A stretch of 64,000 nucleotides of DNA from Acipenser ruthenus. Its lineage: Eukaryota > Chordata > Actinopteri > Acipenseriformes > Acipenseridae. Of this stretch, positions 10,981 through 21,292 are shown piece by piece (the stretch's first letter is position 1; the number at the start of each line of letters is the position of its first letter). A program made the position numbers and the translations under genes. The stretch is from the NCBI RefSeq assembly GCF_902713425.1, contig NC_081223.1:392001-456000 (forward strand), read 5' to 3'. The notes under the pieces were generated by a model. The model searched no databases. It had not been told where the DNA came from and worked only from the letters and a program-made list of their open reading frames with translations.

Positions 10981-11500
10981 CAGTCCAGCGAATGAGAGTA
11001 TCCAGGGTGATATAAAAGAGGAAGGACGGGCAGGAGGAGGGGAGCGGTGTAGGGAAGCAGTCTGGTAGAGTTTGCTGAAGGAAAAGGTGTTGCTGGAATC
11101 GTTAAATGGATGAATGGATGGATGGATGGATGGATGAAGGAAGAAGGAAGAGAGTCTAGGCTCCCCAGAAAGGAGGATTCTGGCTGTAGGATAATTAACG
11201 GATTTGTTTTTGTTTTTTTTCTTTGTTTTTCTTGTTTTCTTTGGGGGGGGGGTTGTTGTTTCGGGACTGTGTTTCAGTTTTTCTGTATTTTTTTGATTTT
11301 CTCTTTTTTTTGTTTATGTACCGCACCCTTTTTGTGACTGCTTTTTTCTATCCTGTCTCATTGGGCTGTTTTTTTTTTTTTTAAAGCTACCAGACACTGC
11401 GAAACTCATTGGGATTTTAGAAAGATGTTTTTTTGTAACTGTATACATATTTTTATTTTTTGCTTTTGCATGCTTGTGTTTGGCTGGGTTACATTGCAGG
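10980..11500 (+). mobile_element. Possible solitary LTR-like fossil
   Basis: A TATAAAAG at about 11012, a purine-rich leader, and a GGTTACA followed within a few bases by GGGGCTGTCCAGG resemble the layout promoter, leader, CA end and primer-binding region of a retroviral-type LTR. No start of the repeat, no second copy and no coding region were found. The call is weak and, if correct, describes a fossil. A (TGGA)n microsatellite lies at 11105-11137. Confidence 0.2.
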
Positions 11501-11755
11501 GGCTGTCCAGGTTTGAGCAGACGATGCCAGGAGTCCTGTGACCGGTGAAGAGAGAGAGAAGGGAAGTAACGTTCATTATTCTCGTGTGTTTTTTTTTTTC
11601 AGTCTTTGATATATTACAAACTGTATCTCTAACTTATATTTACCCACCCTGAGTCGGCTCTGTGTTGTGTCAGGGTACGCCTGGAGCACACCAGGGTGAT
11701 ACTTGCTGGTTCCACGTCGGAGATCGAGAGAAGGGGTTGTAGCATTCTGTGGCCC

Positions 11756-11868
11756 GTGGTCCGGACCACTCAGCGCTGTGACGTCACAGTGGTCCGGACC
11801 ACTCAGCGCTGTGACATCACAGTGGTCCGGACCACTCAGCGCTGTGACGTCACAGTGGTCCGGACCAC
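11756..11868. repeat. 33-bp tandem array of palindromes with CRE sites
   Basis: Four units start at 11756, 11789, 11822 and 11855 (the last is partial). Each starts with the perfect 14-bp palindrome GTGGTCCGGACCAC, followed by AGCGCT and GTGACGTCACA. Units 1 and 3 have the full CRE TGACGTCA (11779-11786 and 11845-11852); unit 2 has TGACATCA. CREB/ATF proteins bind TGACGTCA as dimers. Whether this array is bound or active is not known from sequence. Confidence 0.9.
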
Positions 11869-12093
11869 TCCAGCTGTCGCTGTTATGTTATTATTTCAGT
11901 TTCATTTTCATTTTCTTTATTGGCAGTTATGTTATTTTCCAAATACGTATCTTTCAGTAATTCATACCAGTGTTTAAGTTTATAATAATGTGCTTGGGAC
12001 CCGGTACCATTATCATGTGTATTTAGAAAATTGACTTTACACTTCCAGAAACCTTATATTCCCCTGTGCACGCTACTGTGTGTATATATATAT

Positions 12094-13318
12094 TGTGAAC
12101 TGGTATAGTCCACGTAAGTATGAGATGTGTAAGTAGTGCCTGTTTTTGGTGCAGAAGAACGTGACAGAGACCCAGATCCAAGGAGATTTCGGTTTTAATG
12201 ATTTTTCTTTTCCTCTTATATTCCACAAATGAACACACAGAAGTTCCAATTATCAAGACAAATAATAACCAAACTCAAATAAACACAGTCCAGGACTTTC
12301 TTTGTGGAGAGAGACCCTCAGGTAAGTAATGGCTTGTTGTATCCAAGTTTCTTTGTTGGTGGCTTGGTATTGTGGCTTCTTTCTCTCTTCCAGGTTGTCG
12401 CGGACATCCACCAGATGGCGCTGTGGAGTTGTGATAGTCCCCGTCCTACTCACAGGTTTGCACTCCCGACGGCCCCGGAAGCCTGTTTGCGGTAGAGTGC
12501 GGCCCCAACACCCGGCCAACCTTTCGTAAAGGTAAGTAATAACACTGCTGTGTAGAATAGAATTAATACAGGTGATAAACAGTGAGCAATGAGCGTTCTC
12601 TAACTCTCGCCTCTCTTTTGTTGCAGGTTCCACTGTTCCCCGGACATACAATAAAGTTGTTTTTCATTTAAATCACCCTTCTGTGTCCCTGCGTATTTTT
12701 ACACCGTTCAACACTTCCAGCCGGACACAGTTCTCCTGGGTTAATCACTTGCCCAGTTCGTGGGCTTTTGATACAGTCTTTAAGCACTCTGTTTGAATAC
12801 ACACAAGTCCCGTACTTCAATAGCTCCCAGCATATCAACAGTACAACACAGCGTACTCACTCTACAGCAATCCGTGTTCTCTGTGTTGCTCCGATGCAGG
12901 GAAGCCTGTAGTCCGCCGTGTTGTTTTCAAGGTAAAACCACCGTGCACTGTCCCGCTGTAGAAACAATGGTTGTCTCCGACTGGTGACAATGGTAGTCCG
13001 CAAGGTTACTTCAATGTAATGCCCCACTACGCTGTACCATTTTAGAAACAAGTGCCACAATTGTATTCCTCTGGGTTACCACTGGTTAATATCCCAATCT
13101 CGCTCCCAATGCAGCTGCCCACTTTCGTCTTGGTTAGGTACTCTCCCGTCCCACGGCTCGTGTGTGCACCTGTTCTCACTCTCCCCTCTAGCTGATTCCC
13201 GCAGCTTTTTAAAGCTACCGCTGTTACCCGTCATGCAAGGTGTGTTTGCCCCGTTGTTGGGAATTGTAGTTCCTGGTCGTTCTGTGTCTCTAACCCCTTT
13301 TACACTCTTAATCTCACA
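12094..13318 (-). repeat. Left end repeat (3' LTR) of the gypsy fossil
   Basis: It runs from TGTGAACTGG to AATCTCACA (plus-strand reading) and is about 1.2 kb. A purine-rich tract on the minus strand adjoins its inner edge at 13319-13335. It contains a CTCF-like motif at 12408-12423 and an ACTACAATTCCC half of a ZNF143-type motif (minus strand, about 13257-13270). Confidence 0.85.
12408..12423 (+). promoter_or_regulatory. CTCF-consensus motif in the LTR
   Basis: CCACCAGATGGCGCTG fits the vertebrate CTCF core CCASYAGRKGGCRSY at every position. It lies inside the left end repeat of the gypsy fossil. Binding is an inference from the motif only. Confidence 0.5.
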
Positions 13319-16300
13319 CATCCCTTTCCTCAGCTCTAACCTACTGGTTTGAGCGACTTTATCACCCCAGCAGTGTACCCTCGACAACCCATCGGCATTA
13401 GCATTTTGACTACCCCTACGATGTTCAATTTCAAACCTGTAGGGCTGTAATGTTAAAAACCACCTTGTTACCCTGGCATTCCGCTCCTTGTTCTCTTTCA
13501 TCCACTTAAGGGGGAATGGTCCGTAACCAACAGAAACTTCCTACCCAATAGGTAATACTTAAGTGATTCTATCGCCCACTTCACTGCCAAGTACTCTTTC
13601 TCCACCACTGCATACCCTCTTTCTCTTGGCAGCATTTTCCTGCTCAGATACATCAGGGGGTGTTCCACTCCATCCTTCATTTGTTACAGGACTGCCCCTA
13701 ATCCAACATCCGATGCGTCTGTCTGAACAATAAACCTTTTTGAAAAATCTGGCACCGCTAACACTGGTTCGTTACACAAGATTTTTATAACTGTCTGAAA
13801 TGCTGTCTCTGCTGCTGCGCTCCACTTGACTTTCACTGGAGCCGATTTTTTTGTTAAATCCGATAAGGGTGCCGTAATAGTGGAGAACTCCGGCACAAAC
13901 CTCCTATAATACCCTGCCAAACCTAAAAATGCCCTCACTTGTTTTTTGGTTTGCGGGGTGGGCCAGTTTTTTATTGCGTCTATTTTATTAACCTGTGGTT
14001 TAATTTTTCCTCCCCCTACTACATACCCCAGATACTTCGCCTCTTTTAAACCGACAAAGCATTTCTCTGGGTTCGCTGTTAACCCTGCTTCTCTTAAACT
14101 ATTCAGTACTGCCTCTACCTTCTGTACATGCCCTTCCCACGATTCTGAATATATTACAATGTCGTCTATATAGGCCGAAGCGTATTCTACGTGTGGTCTT
14201 AAAACCTTGTCCATTAAGCGCTGAAATGTTGCGGGTGCCCCATGAAGCCCAAAAGGCATCACTTTATACTGAAACAGACCCCACGGAGTAGCAAACGCTG
14301 TTTTTTCTCGGGATTCTGGAGTTAACGGGATCTGCCAGTATCCCTTGGTGAGGTCTAGGGTGGTTAAGTATTCTGCCTTTCCGAGTTTCTCTATCAGCTC
14401 ATCTACCCGGGGCATAGGGTATGCATCGAACTTCGATACATTATTTAGCTGTCGAAAGTCATTGCAAAATCGCCACGTACCGTTTGGCTTTGCAATCATA
14501 AATATGGGACTACTCCATGGACTGTAAGATTCTTCGATTACGTCCAGTTCTTGCATCAATGTGATCTCTTTCCTAATGTCTACCTTTTTTGCTTCAGGTA
14601 TACGGTACGGTCGAAGTGTGACTTTGACACCGGGTGGGGTTATGATATGGTGGTGTATGATACTAGTTCGGCCGGGCATCTTGGACAACACATCTTGGTT
14701 ACGCCGTACCATCTGATGTATTTCCTCTTTCTGCTCCGGCTCTAACTCGGGGTTGATATTGATAGATTATGTTTGATTCTCTTCCCCTATGTGTACTTCA
14801 TTTATGGACGGCGTTGAGCTACCGTGAGTTGAGTTGATCTCTACCGTTAATGCTTCTCTGTCTACCCACGGTTTTAACAGGTTAATATGATATATCTGTT
14901 CCTTTTTTTCGTTTATCGAATTGGTGCACCTTATAGTTTACCTTGCCTACCTGTTCAATAATTTCATATGGTCCTTGCCAGTGAGTGAACAGTTTGCTCT
15001 CGGGTGTGGGCACTAGCACCATAACCCGATCGCCTGGGTTAAACTGTCGCAATTTAGCTGTTTTGTTATATTGTTGTGTTTGTCGTTGTTGTGCTTGCTG
15101 AAGGTGACTAGTTACAATGGGTGTGACCCTATCTATCCTGTTCTGCATTTGGATGACGTGATCAATTACATTCTTACCTAGGGTGTTCTGTTCCTCCCAC
15201 GTCTCCTTGGCAATGTCTAGAATTCCCCAGGGTTGGCGTCCATATAGTAGCTCAAAGGGTGAGAAACCTGTAGAAGACTGGGGCACTTCCCGAACAGCAA
15301 ACATTAGGTAAGGTAGCAACAAGTCCCAGTCCTTCCCATCTTTGGCGATTACTTTTCGGAGCATAGATTTTAGGGTTTTATTAAAACGCTCAACCAGTCC
15401 GTCCGTCTGAGGATGGTAAACTGATGTTCGAATTGGTTTAATTTTCAGCAGAATGCATAATTCTTTCATCAATCTACTCGTAAATGGGGTCCCTTGGTCT
15501 GTAAGGACCTCCTTGGGTATTCCCACTCTTGAAAACACTTGAAGTAACTCTTTTGCAATGGTTTTAGAGGCCATATTTCGTAAGGGAATCGCTTCTGGGT
15601 ACCTGGTAGCGTAATCTACAATCACAAGAACATACTCATGCCCTCGAGCAGACTTATTAGGGGTCCTATCAAATCCATGGCCACCCGCTCGAACGGAACT
15701 TCAATGATAGGCATGGATTGGAGGGGAGCTCTAAAATGTGGTCTGGGACTGGCTTTCTGACACTTAGGGCAGGATTTACAAAAGTTTTCCACCATCTTGT
15801 TAATACCGACCCAATAAAACCGTTGGCAAATCCTTTGTAACGTTTTCTCACTACCTAAATGTGCTCCAAACAAATGATTGTGGGCTAACCTTAAGACTGT
15901 CAGACGATATGCTTGGGGCACCAAGAGCTGCTCCACCTGTGAGCCATTAACCATAGTAATGCGATACAGTAAATCATTCTTAATAATGAAGTGTTCCCTA
16001 GGATTCACAACAGCACCCTCTACTGGCACCCCATTCACCGATATAACCCTGTCCCGGATATTTACTAAGGTACTGTCTTGGGCTTGTTCCCTTCCGAAAT
16101 TCTGGGCTGAGGGTTGAAAAGGTTCATACCAGTTTTCTGGTTCATCACTCTCCCCTATATCCATTATTTCCTCCTCCGTGGTATCCATAATATCACTGAC
16201 GGTACACTGGGTGCCTGTTTCTCTCCTTTGCCTCCTCCTTTGTTCCCCCACTAGGACTGGTGCACCTTGCGGTCCATACCCCTTTTCTAACCGTCTTTGT

Positions 16301-17801
16301 CGTCGCGACTTATAAATCTTACTGGGTCTCGTTCCTTCAAACAGGCTGCTGTCTGTAAAGGGAAATAAGGTTAATAGACTCTCAGGGGTGGTATTGCCCA
16401 CCTCAGTGTTTAACTCGGGAGGACTCAATTTCCCGTTAATGTCCAACAGGGTTTTAAACCTGGGATAATCTCTGCCCAGGATTACTGAGTGCGGCAAACT
16501 TTTAACCACGCCCACTCTCATGCTACACACGTGGTCTTGGTAAGTTATATCAACCAGAGCAGTGGGGTAAGGTTTAGTATCGCCATGTATACACATAATC
16601 CCTGTACTGAGATCATAATTCAATCGGAAAGTAGGTACCAAATTGGACACTACCAAGGTAATTGCACTGCCTGTATCAATGAGAGCCATGACCTCACGTC
16701 CATTTACTTCTACTGGGGCGAGGTAGGGCGCCCCTCTTTCTATTTTCCCTGGAACTATTATACTACCACACAAATAATCCCCCATATTACACTGCATAGG
16801 CTCGCCTTGTGTGCAAAACCTGGCTATATGACCCACTTGATTACACTTATAACAGCGGTAAAAAGAATAATCGATCCCCTCCCGGCTGCTGTTGACCCCC
16901 TGTCCCTTCACCACAGGTACTCGCTCTTCATTTCCTGTGGACTGCGGCTTACTCCTCGGGTCTAGGACACGTGGTTTCCAACTGTCTGGTCCGGTCGTCA
17001 CTTTATGACCCGAGGCCCCAGGGCGCACTAGCTCTTCAGCCGCTAGTTGGCGCTCTACTAAGGCAATGAAGTCGTCCAATGTGCTAGGGTTCCCCTGGCC
17101 AACCCATTTCCTCATCGTTGGGGGTAGCGCTCTGAGATAACGATCCATTACCAACCATTCCACGACCGTGTGACTGTCGTTCACTTCGGGTTTTAACCAT
17201 CTATTGGCCAGATGGACCAAATTGAACAGCTGGGACCTGGGAGGTAAGGACCCGCTGTAACTCCAGCTGTGGTACTTTTGTGCTCGGAGAGCGGTAGAAA
17301 TCCCGGCCCGGGCCAGGATTTAAGCCTTGAGTACATCGTAATTGGTGGCATTCTCGGTGGCCAAATCAAAGTATGCTTTCTGGGCATCTCCAATTAAAAA
17401 GGTTGATAATATACCGGCCCACTGCACCCGTGGCCAGCCTTCTCTAATTGCCGTCCTTTCGAAGGCCAGGAGATATGCTTCAATGTCATCGCCGTTGGTC
17501 ATTTTATTCAGTACGTGCGTTGACCGTATAGAAGCGGTGGCCGCCGAGGGAGCCGGAGTGCTCACCAGTTCTTCCATCCGTTGCAAAATGGCTACCCTTT
17601 CCTTCTTTGCTTCCTGTATCTGCTCGTTCTGCAACCGGTTGGTTTCCTGTTGGATGGCTGCGAGGTTCTGTTGTGCGGCCGTGGCATTCATGATCACACG
17701 GACCAGGGCTTCTAGATCAGCCATTTTCTGCAATCAGGTAACAGACAAGTGGGTGCTGTAATGGATACTACAGGCTTAGCACATCCCACTCTGACACCAC
17801 A

Positions 17802-17900
17802 TGTGAACTGGTATAGTCCACGTAAGTATGAGATGTGCAAGTAGTGCCTGTTTTTGGTGCAGAAGAACGTGACAGAGACCCCTTTGACACTCTTAATCTC

Positions 17901-17903
<3 letters not shown>
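17802..17903 (-). repeat. Right end repeat (5' LTR) of the gypsy fossil
   Basis: It has the same two termini as the left repeat but is only about 100 bp long. It is followed directly by a (TA)n run at 17904-17958. The inner flank carries TGGTGTCAGAGTGGGAT on the minus strand, a near complement of the 3' end of tRNA-Leu. Confidence 0.85.
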
Positions 17904-17959
<56 letters not shown>

Positions 17960-17960
<1 letters not shown>

Positions 17961-18334
17961 GATGTGTAAATTAAAATATGTTAGCATTGTCTATTAGTAA
18001 ATGTCTGTTTTGCACTGTATTTGTGTCGTTTTTGTTTCTTAATGTTAATTAATTGGAGGAAGATACCCTGATTATTAATCATTTGAAAGAGTATTTATGA
18101 TTCCAGGTCTAGTTAAAACGTGTTCTATTAGCTCTGCCGCCCCTCCATTCTGACAACCTGTGCAACTGAAATTAACTCCTTTGCCTGACGCGGGAGTATT
18201 TTATGATGTGACATCACTGACCTTGTTTAAATTTTCAGTATGTAGCGTATGAGGTTTCACTGTGTACCGCATGCAATTTCAGTGTGTAGTGTATGAGGTG
18301 TCGGTTTGAATTTTGTCCCTAACGGCGCCTCATA
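17960..18334. other. No gene recognised
   Basis: This is AT-rich sequence with a short internal near-repeat (GTGTGTAG-CGTATGAGG-like, about 18236-18300). I see nothing else that I can name. Confidence 0.4.
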
Positions 18335-18399
18335 CTAATAGCTAATTTCTAAATTAGTAAAGAATTGCGCTAATATAACGAAGCTAAATTTGAACTCCT

Positions 18400-18560
18400 A
18401 GCTGGAGCAACGAGAGAGGGCGAGAGGGCGGGGCAGAGAAGGAGGGGGAGACGCTGCTAGGCAACCGGCTCGTGAACATTCCACTCAGCTGAGCAGAGAC
18501 CGTTAGGATTTAAAAACGTTCCGAGCGGCGTTAGGCGCTTCGTTAAATTAACACACCGTT
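18400..18560. promoter_or_regulatory. CpG-rich promoter-like segment in block X
   Basis: The segment contains a GC box (GGGCGGGGC), the run CTGCTAGGCAACCGG (close to an RFX X-box on the minus strand) and the E-box CAGCTG. The same segment is kept in all four block X copies (about 26490-26660, 41790-41960 and 47835-47990). No gene that it would drive was identified. Confidence 0.35.
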
Positions 18561-19653
18561 GCTGGCATTTGAATATAACCATATTTTAAATACTCAAATA
18601 GCACTGTATTAAAAAAAAAAAAAAAAAAAAAAACACTTTACTTCAGTTCCAGACCGTTTTCCAACAAATAAAAGGAAGTGCGTATTTATAATAAGTATAT
18701 TTGTTATGATATTAAGACTAAACAAATGTGCTACAGTTTGGTGTATAATTTATTTATTTATTAAATGTTGTAGTATTTCTTTTTTTAATATTGTATTTTT
18801 TTCACAAAGTAACATCCATACATTATCAGTTCATCTGCTAGAGTAATCAAATCATAAATATTACTCGTCAGTAATTCATACATAGACACGCTGTGGTAAC
18901 TTCAAGAAGTTAAAATGTAAGGCTGGATTCAAGTTTAACCAGATAAATAAGTAAATACATTAATAACGACATGAAACAAAAATATGTTTTGGTAGCTCAT
19001 ACGCAGGCCTATTTAAATTACAAAATGGACCTGTTTTAGAAATTGATTTATATACTACCTGCCATTTAAATCAAAATTATATTTAAAACTGTTTGAGGGG
19101 CAGACTAGTATAGATGATTTCTAAAATCCGTTAATATGTTAAACTATAACACCACAGTAGCACTCCGAGAAATATAGAAATTATTCATTTGTAAAGAATT
19201 AGCTGTGAGATTATTTAGATAATCAGAATTATGGATGCATGGATTTTTGATTAAATATAACCACATGTATTTTTCTTTCATGTCGTAATTTATTTATTAA
19301 TTTCATTTTAACCTCTTGCTGGTGCCACGGCTTGTCTCTGTATCAATTCACTGATATTTGAGGTTTTGTTTAGTACACACTAGCAGGTGATCTGATAATC
19401 TTATTGATGTTATTTTGTGAAAACAATAACACGTTAATACTGTGCTACAAAAAATGACTCGCCGTGTTGTAACTTGTGCGGGTGATGTCATGGGTTGTCA
19501 TGGCAGCGCCGATCATCACGGGAGGGGTTATCAGTGGTTGTCGGAGAAACGCTGGAGTTCCGCTGGCTTCCGAGGGATCCAACCCGAATATCTAAAACAA
19601 TACAGTGACAACAAAGGAATGTGACATATAAACCTAATGACTACATTAATGAA

Positions 19654-19808
19654 GCAGTAATACACGACAGGGTGTGTGTGTTATCATGAGGTAATATCAC
19701 CATGCCTTGGGTGCGTTGGGAGGCACTAGACGAAGTCGAGTTCTTCAACCGCCCAGGAAGTGGTGATATATCTCATGATAACACACAGACCCTGGAGTGT
19801 ATTATTGC
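19654..19808. repeat. Fold-back element in block X, copy 1
   Basis: Imperfect inverted arms of about 48 bp begin GCAGTAATACACGACAGGG on the left and, read inverted, GCAATAATACACTCCAGGG on the right. Both continue GTGTGTTATCATGAG. The core contains TTGGGTGCGTTGGGAGGCAC. There is no coding capacity, so it resembles a non-autonomous DNA element (MITE). Copies lie at 25226-25380 and 49100-49254. Confidence 0.8.
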
Positions 19809-20072
19809 TATTATTAAATGGGTCTGGGAGTGTGTTGTTGTTGGTAAATAAAGAAGACTTTAAACTTTATTTTAACAATTGCTATTTGTGTCACCTTCCA
19901 CTGAGAGAAGTAGTTCCACAGTAACTAAAATGGTTAGATTAACAATTAAACATTTGATTTTAAACTGTTTTGTATAATATTTTCTTTTTCGGGGCTTCGC
20001 TAATAGTTTCTTGTTCATTCTTTGTAGATATTGAACTGGATCATTGTTTCAATGTGTATGTCTGGGTTTTGT

Positions 20073-20088
20073 CCAGTAGATGGCGCTG
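20073..20088 (+). promoter_or_regulatory. CTCF-consensus motif in block X, copy 1
   Basis: CCAGTAGATGGCGCTG fits the CTCF core at each position. The copy at 49516-49531 is identical, and the inverted copy at 24949-24964 has one change (GGAGC for GGCGC) at a conserved position. Confidence 0.5.
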
Positions 20089-20246
20089 CTGCTGCTGTTG
20101 TGATGTTTTGTTTAGCAGAATGCAGTTCACGTACCGTGTTACAAACGGGACGGTGCTGCACAGAGTGGTACAAACTGTGCAATTAAAATCTCCGGTAGTA
20201 CTACAGACGGGCAGCCGATAATCATCTCTGATTAACCCATCATGAA

Positions 20247-20254
20247 TATAAATA
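20247..20254 (+). promoter_or_regulatory. TATA box in block X, copy 1
   Basis: TATAAATA lies about 45 bp upstream of a GC-rich leader (AGAGTGACGGCACCGGAGAG). It is repeated at 49690-49697 (plus) and 24786-24793 (minus). It could be a core promoter; the transcript is unknown. Confidence 0.35.
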
Positions 20255-20687
20255 CAAACCCAGTCTGTTTCAAAGAGCACTCAGAGTGACGGCACCGGAG
20301 AGTCTGCAAGCAGGTTTAATAATATGAATGTGTCTGCACGAGAGTCTTGCATCAAACTCAGCGTCCTCTATATAGTATAAACACATTACACAAGGGGTTG
20401 CCAGCGGATGTAGTGAATTCAGTTCTTTTTACTCAGCTCTCTCTATATTTTATTATATATATAAAAAAAATCTAGTCCTCCTGTTTTACCGAACAGCTCA
20501 AAGAATGGAACTTCTGGTTCGGACTGGTGCGCAGATCTAAAGATTCCCCGCATCGGGTGTACCGGTTTGTTACGGAACGTGTTTCATAAAATGAGTTTAT
20601 CCAGTAACAGACTATATAAACCAGTCAAAACAAACATGAAAACATGTTGCCAAGTAGTGGTTTGTTTGACCAGTAACTCAAATTACT

Positions 20688-20719
<32 letters not shown>

Positions 20720-21284
20720 ACACAACCTCATTTCTATAGTGTTAAAACTGAAACAGTTAAACTAATACCTTACTTGGAGCTCTCACCAGGGACCACTTCC
20801 AGTAAAAGACGTATTAATCTCAGTGAACAAAATGAATACAAACTTTTATTCATAACAAAAAAAAAAAACAAAAAAACAACAAGCAATCAGCCCATTTAAA
20901 TCTACACACTTTTTGTGATGCTAGAACAAGGTTTATATATATATATGAGCGTTGATAATTTCACCCTAAACTTTCATACTGAAAGCAGCATGTCAAAGCA
21001 AAAAGGAACATAAAAAGAGGGTTACAGTTCAATGGAGAAGGAAAGTCTTTGCCCCCAGGTTCACTCAGTGAAGTAGTGAAGAGTCCTTGAGTAACACTCC
21101 ATATTGAGAATGGCCTGATCAGGAAACAAGCAAAGCATTCAATGCAGTAAGAAGAGAGAATCCCATTAACATGGCCATTCTGACACACACCAATATATAA
21201 TCTATGTAGAATTAGTCAAGCACCCACCAAAAAAATAAATAAAAAACCAACACACAATCCAAAACAGTCTTTAAAAGCAAGATT

Positions 21285-21290
21285 TTTATT
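21285..21290 (-). terminator. Polyadenylation signal of zpax copy A
   Basis: AATAAA on the minus strand lies three bases after the stop codon of the last exon. The same arrangement occurs in copy C. Confidence 0.6.
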
Positions 21291-21292
21291 TA

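Larger units (their letters stand above)
12094..17903 (-). mobile_element. Ty3/gypsy LTR retrotransposon, Gmr1-type order (fossil)
   Basis: The element lies on the minus strand between end repeats that both start TGTGAACTGG and end CTTAATCTCACA on the plus strand, inside a TA-rich tract. Domains from its 5' side are: gag (about 17.7-16.8 kb) with a CCHC knuckle near 16.84 kb; aspartic protease with LIDTGSA near 16.68 kb; integrase with zinc-binding and catalytic core regions (about 15.95-14.9 kb); reverse transcriptase with YIDDIV (about 14.65-13.75 kb); RNase H (about 13.7-13.4 kb). Integrase before reverse transcriptase is the order described for the Gmr1 group of gypsy elements. A tRNA-Leu-like primer site lies just inside the right repeat. 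The copy is broken, with about half a dozen interruptions, but the end repeats match closely (2 differences in about 100 shared bases), so it is fairly young. Confidence 0.93.
18335..21230 (+). repeat. Block X, copy 1 (zpax downstream flank)
   Basis: This block recurs in direct orientation at 47765-50735, and inverted in part at 24722-26720 and 41112-42315. With the zpax copy A that follows, 18335-24720 is a direct repeat of 47765-54150 at an offset of about 29.45 kb. The block carries a CpG-rich segment (18400-18560), a fold-back element, a CTCF-like site and a TATA box. A poly(A) run lies at 18611-18633. Confidence 0.9.

Noticed and set aside
19442-19624. A 60-codon open frame (starting MLQKMTRRVV) kept in four places: 19442, 25410, 41267 and 48888
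   Set aside because: It lies in block X and is kept only because the blocks are recent copies of each other; no homology, no splice context and no codon signature support a protein.
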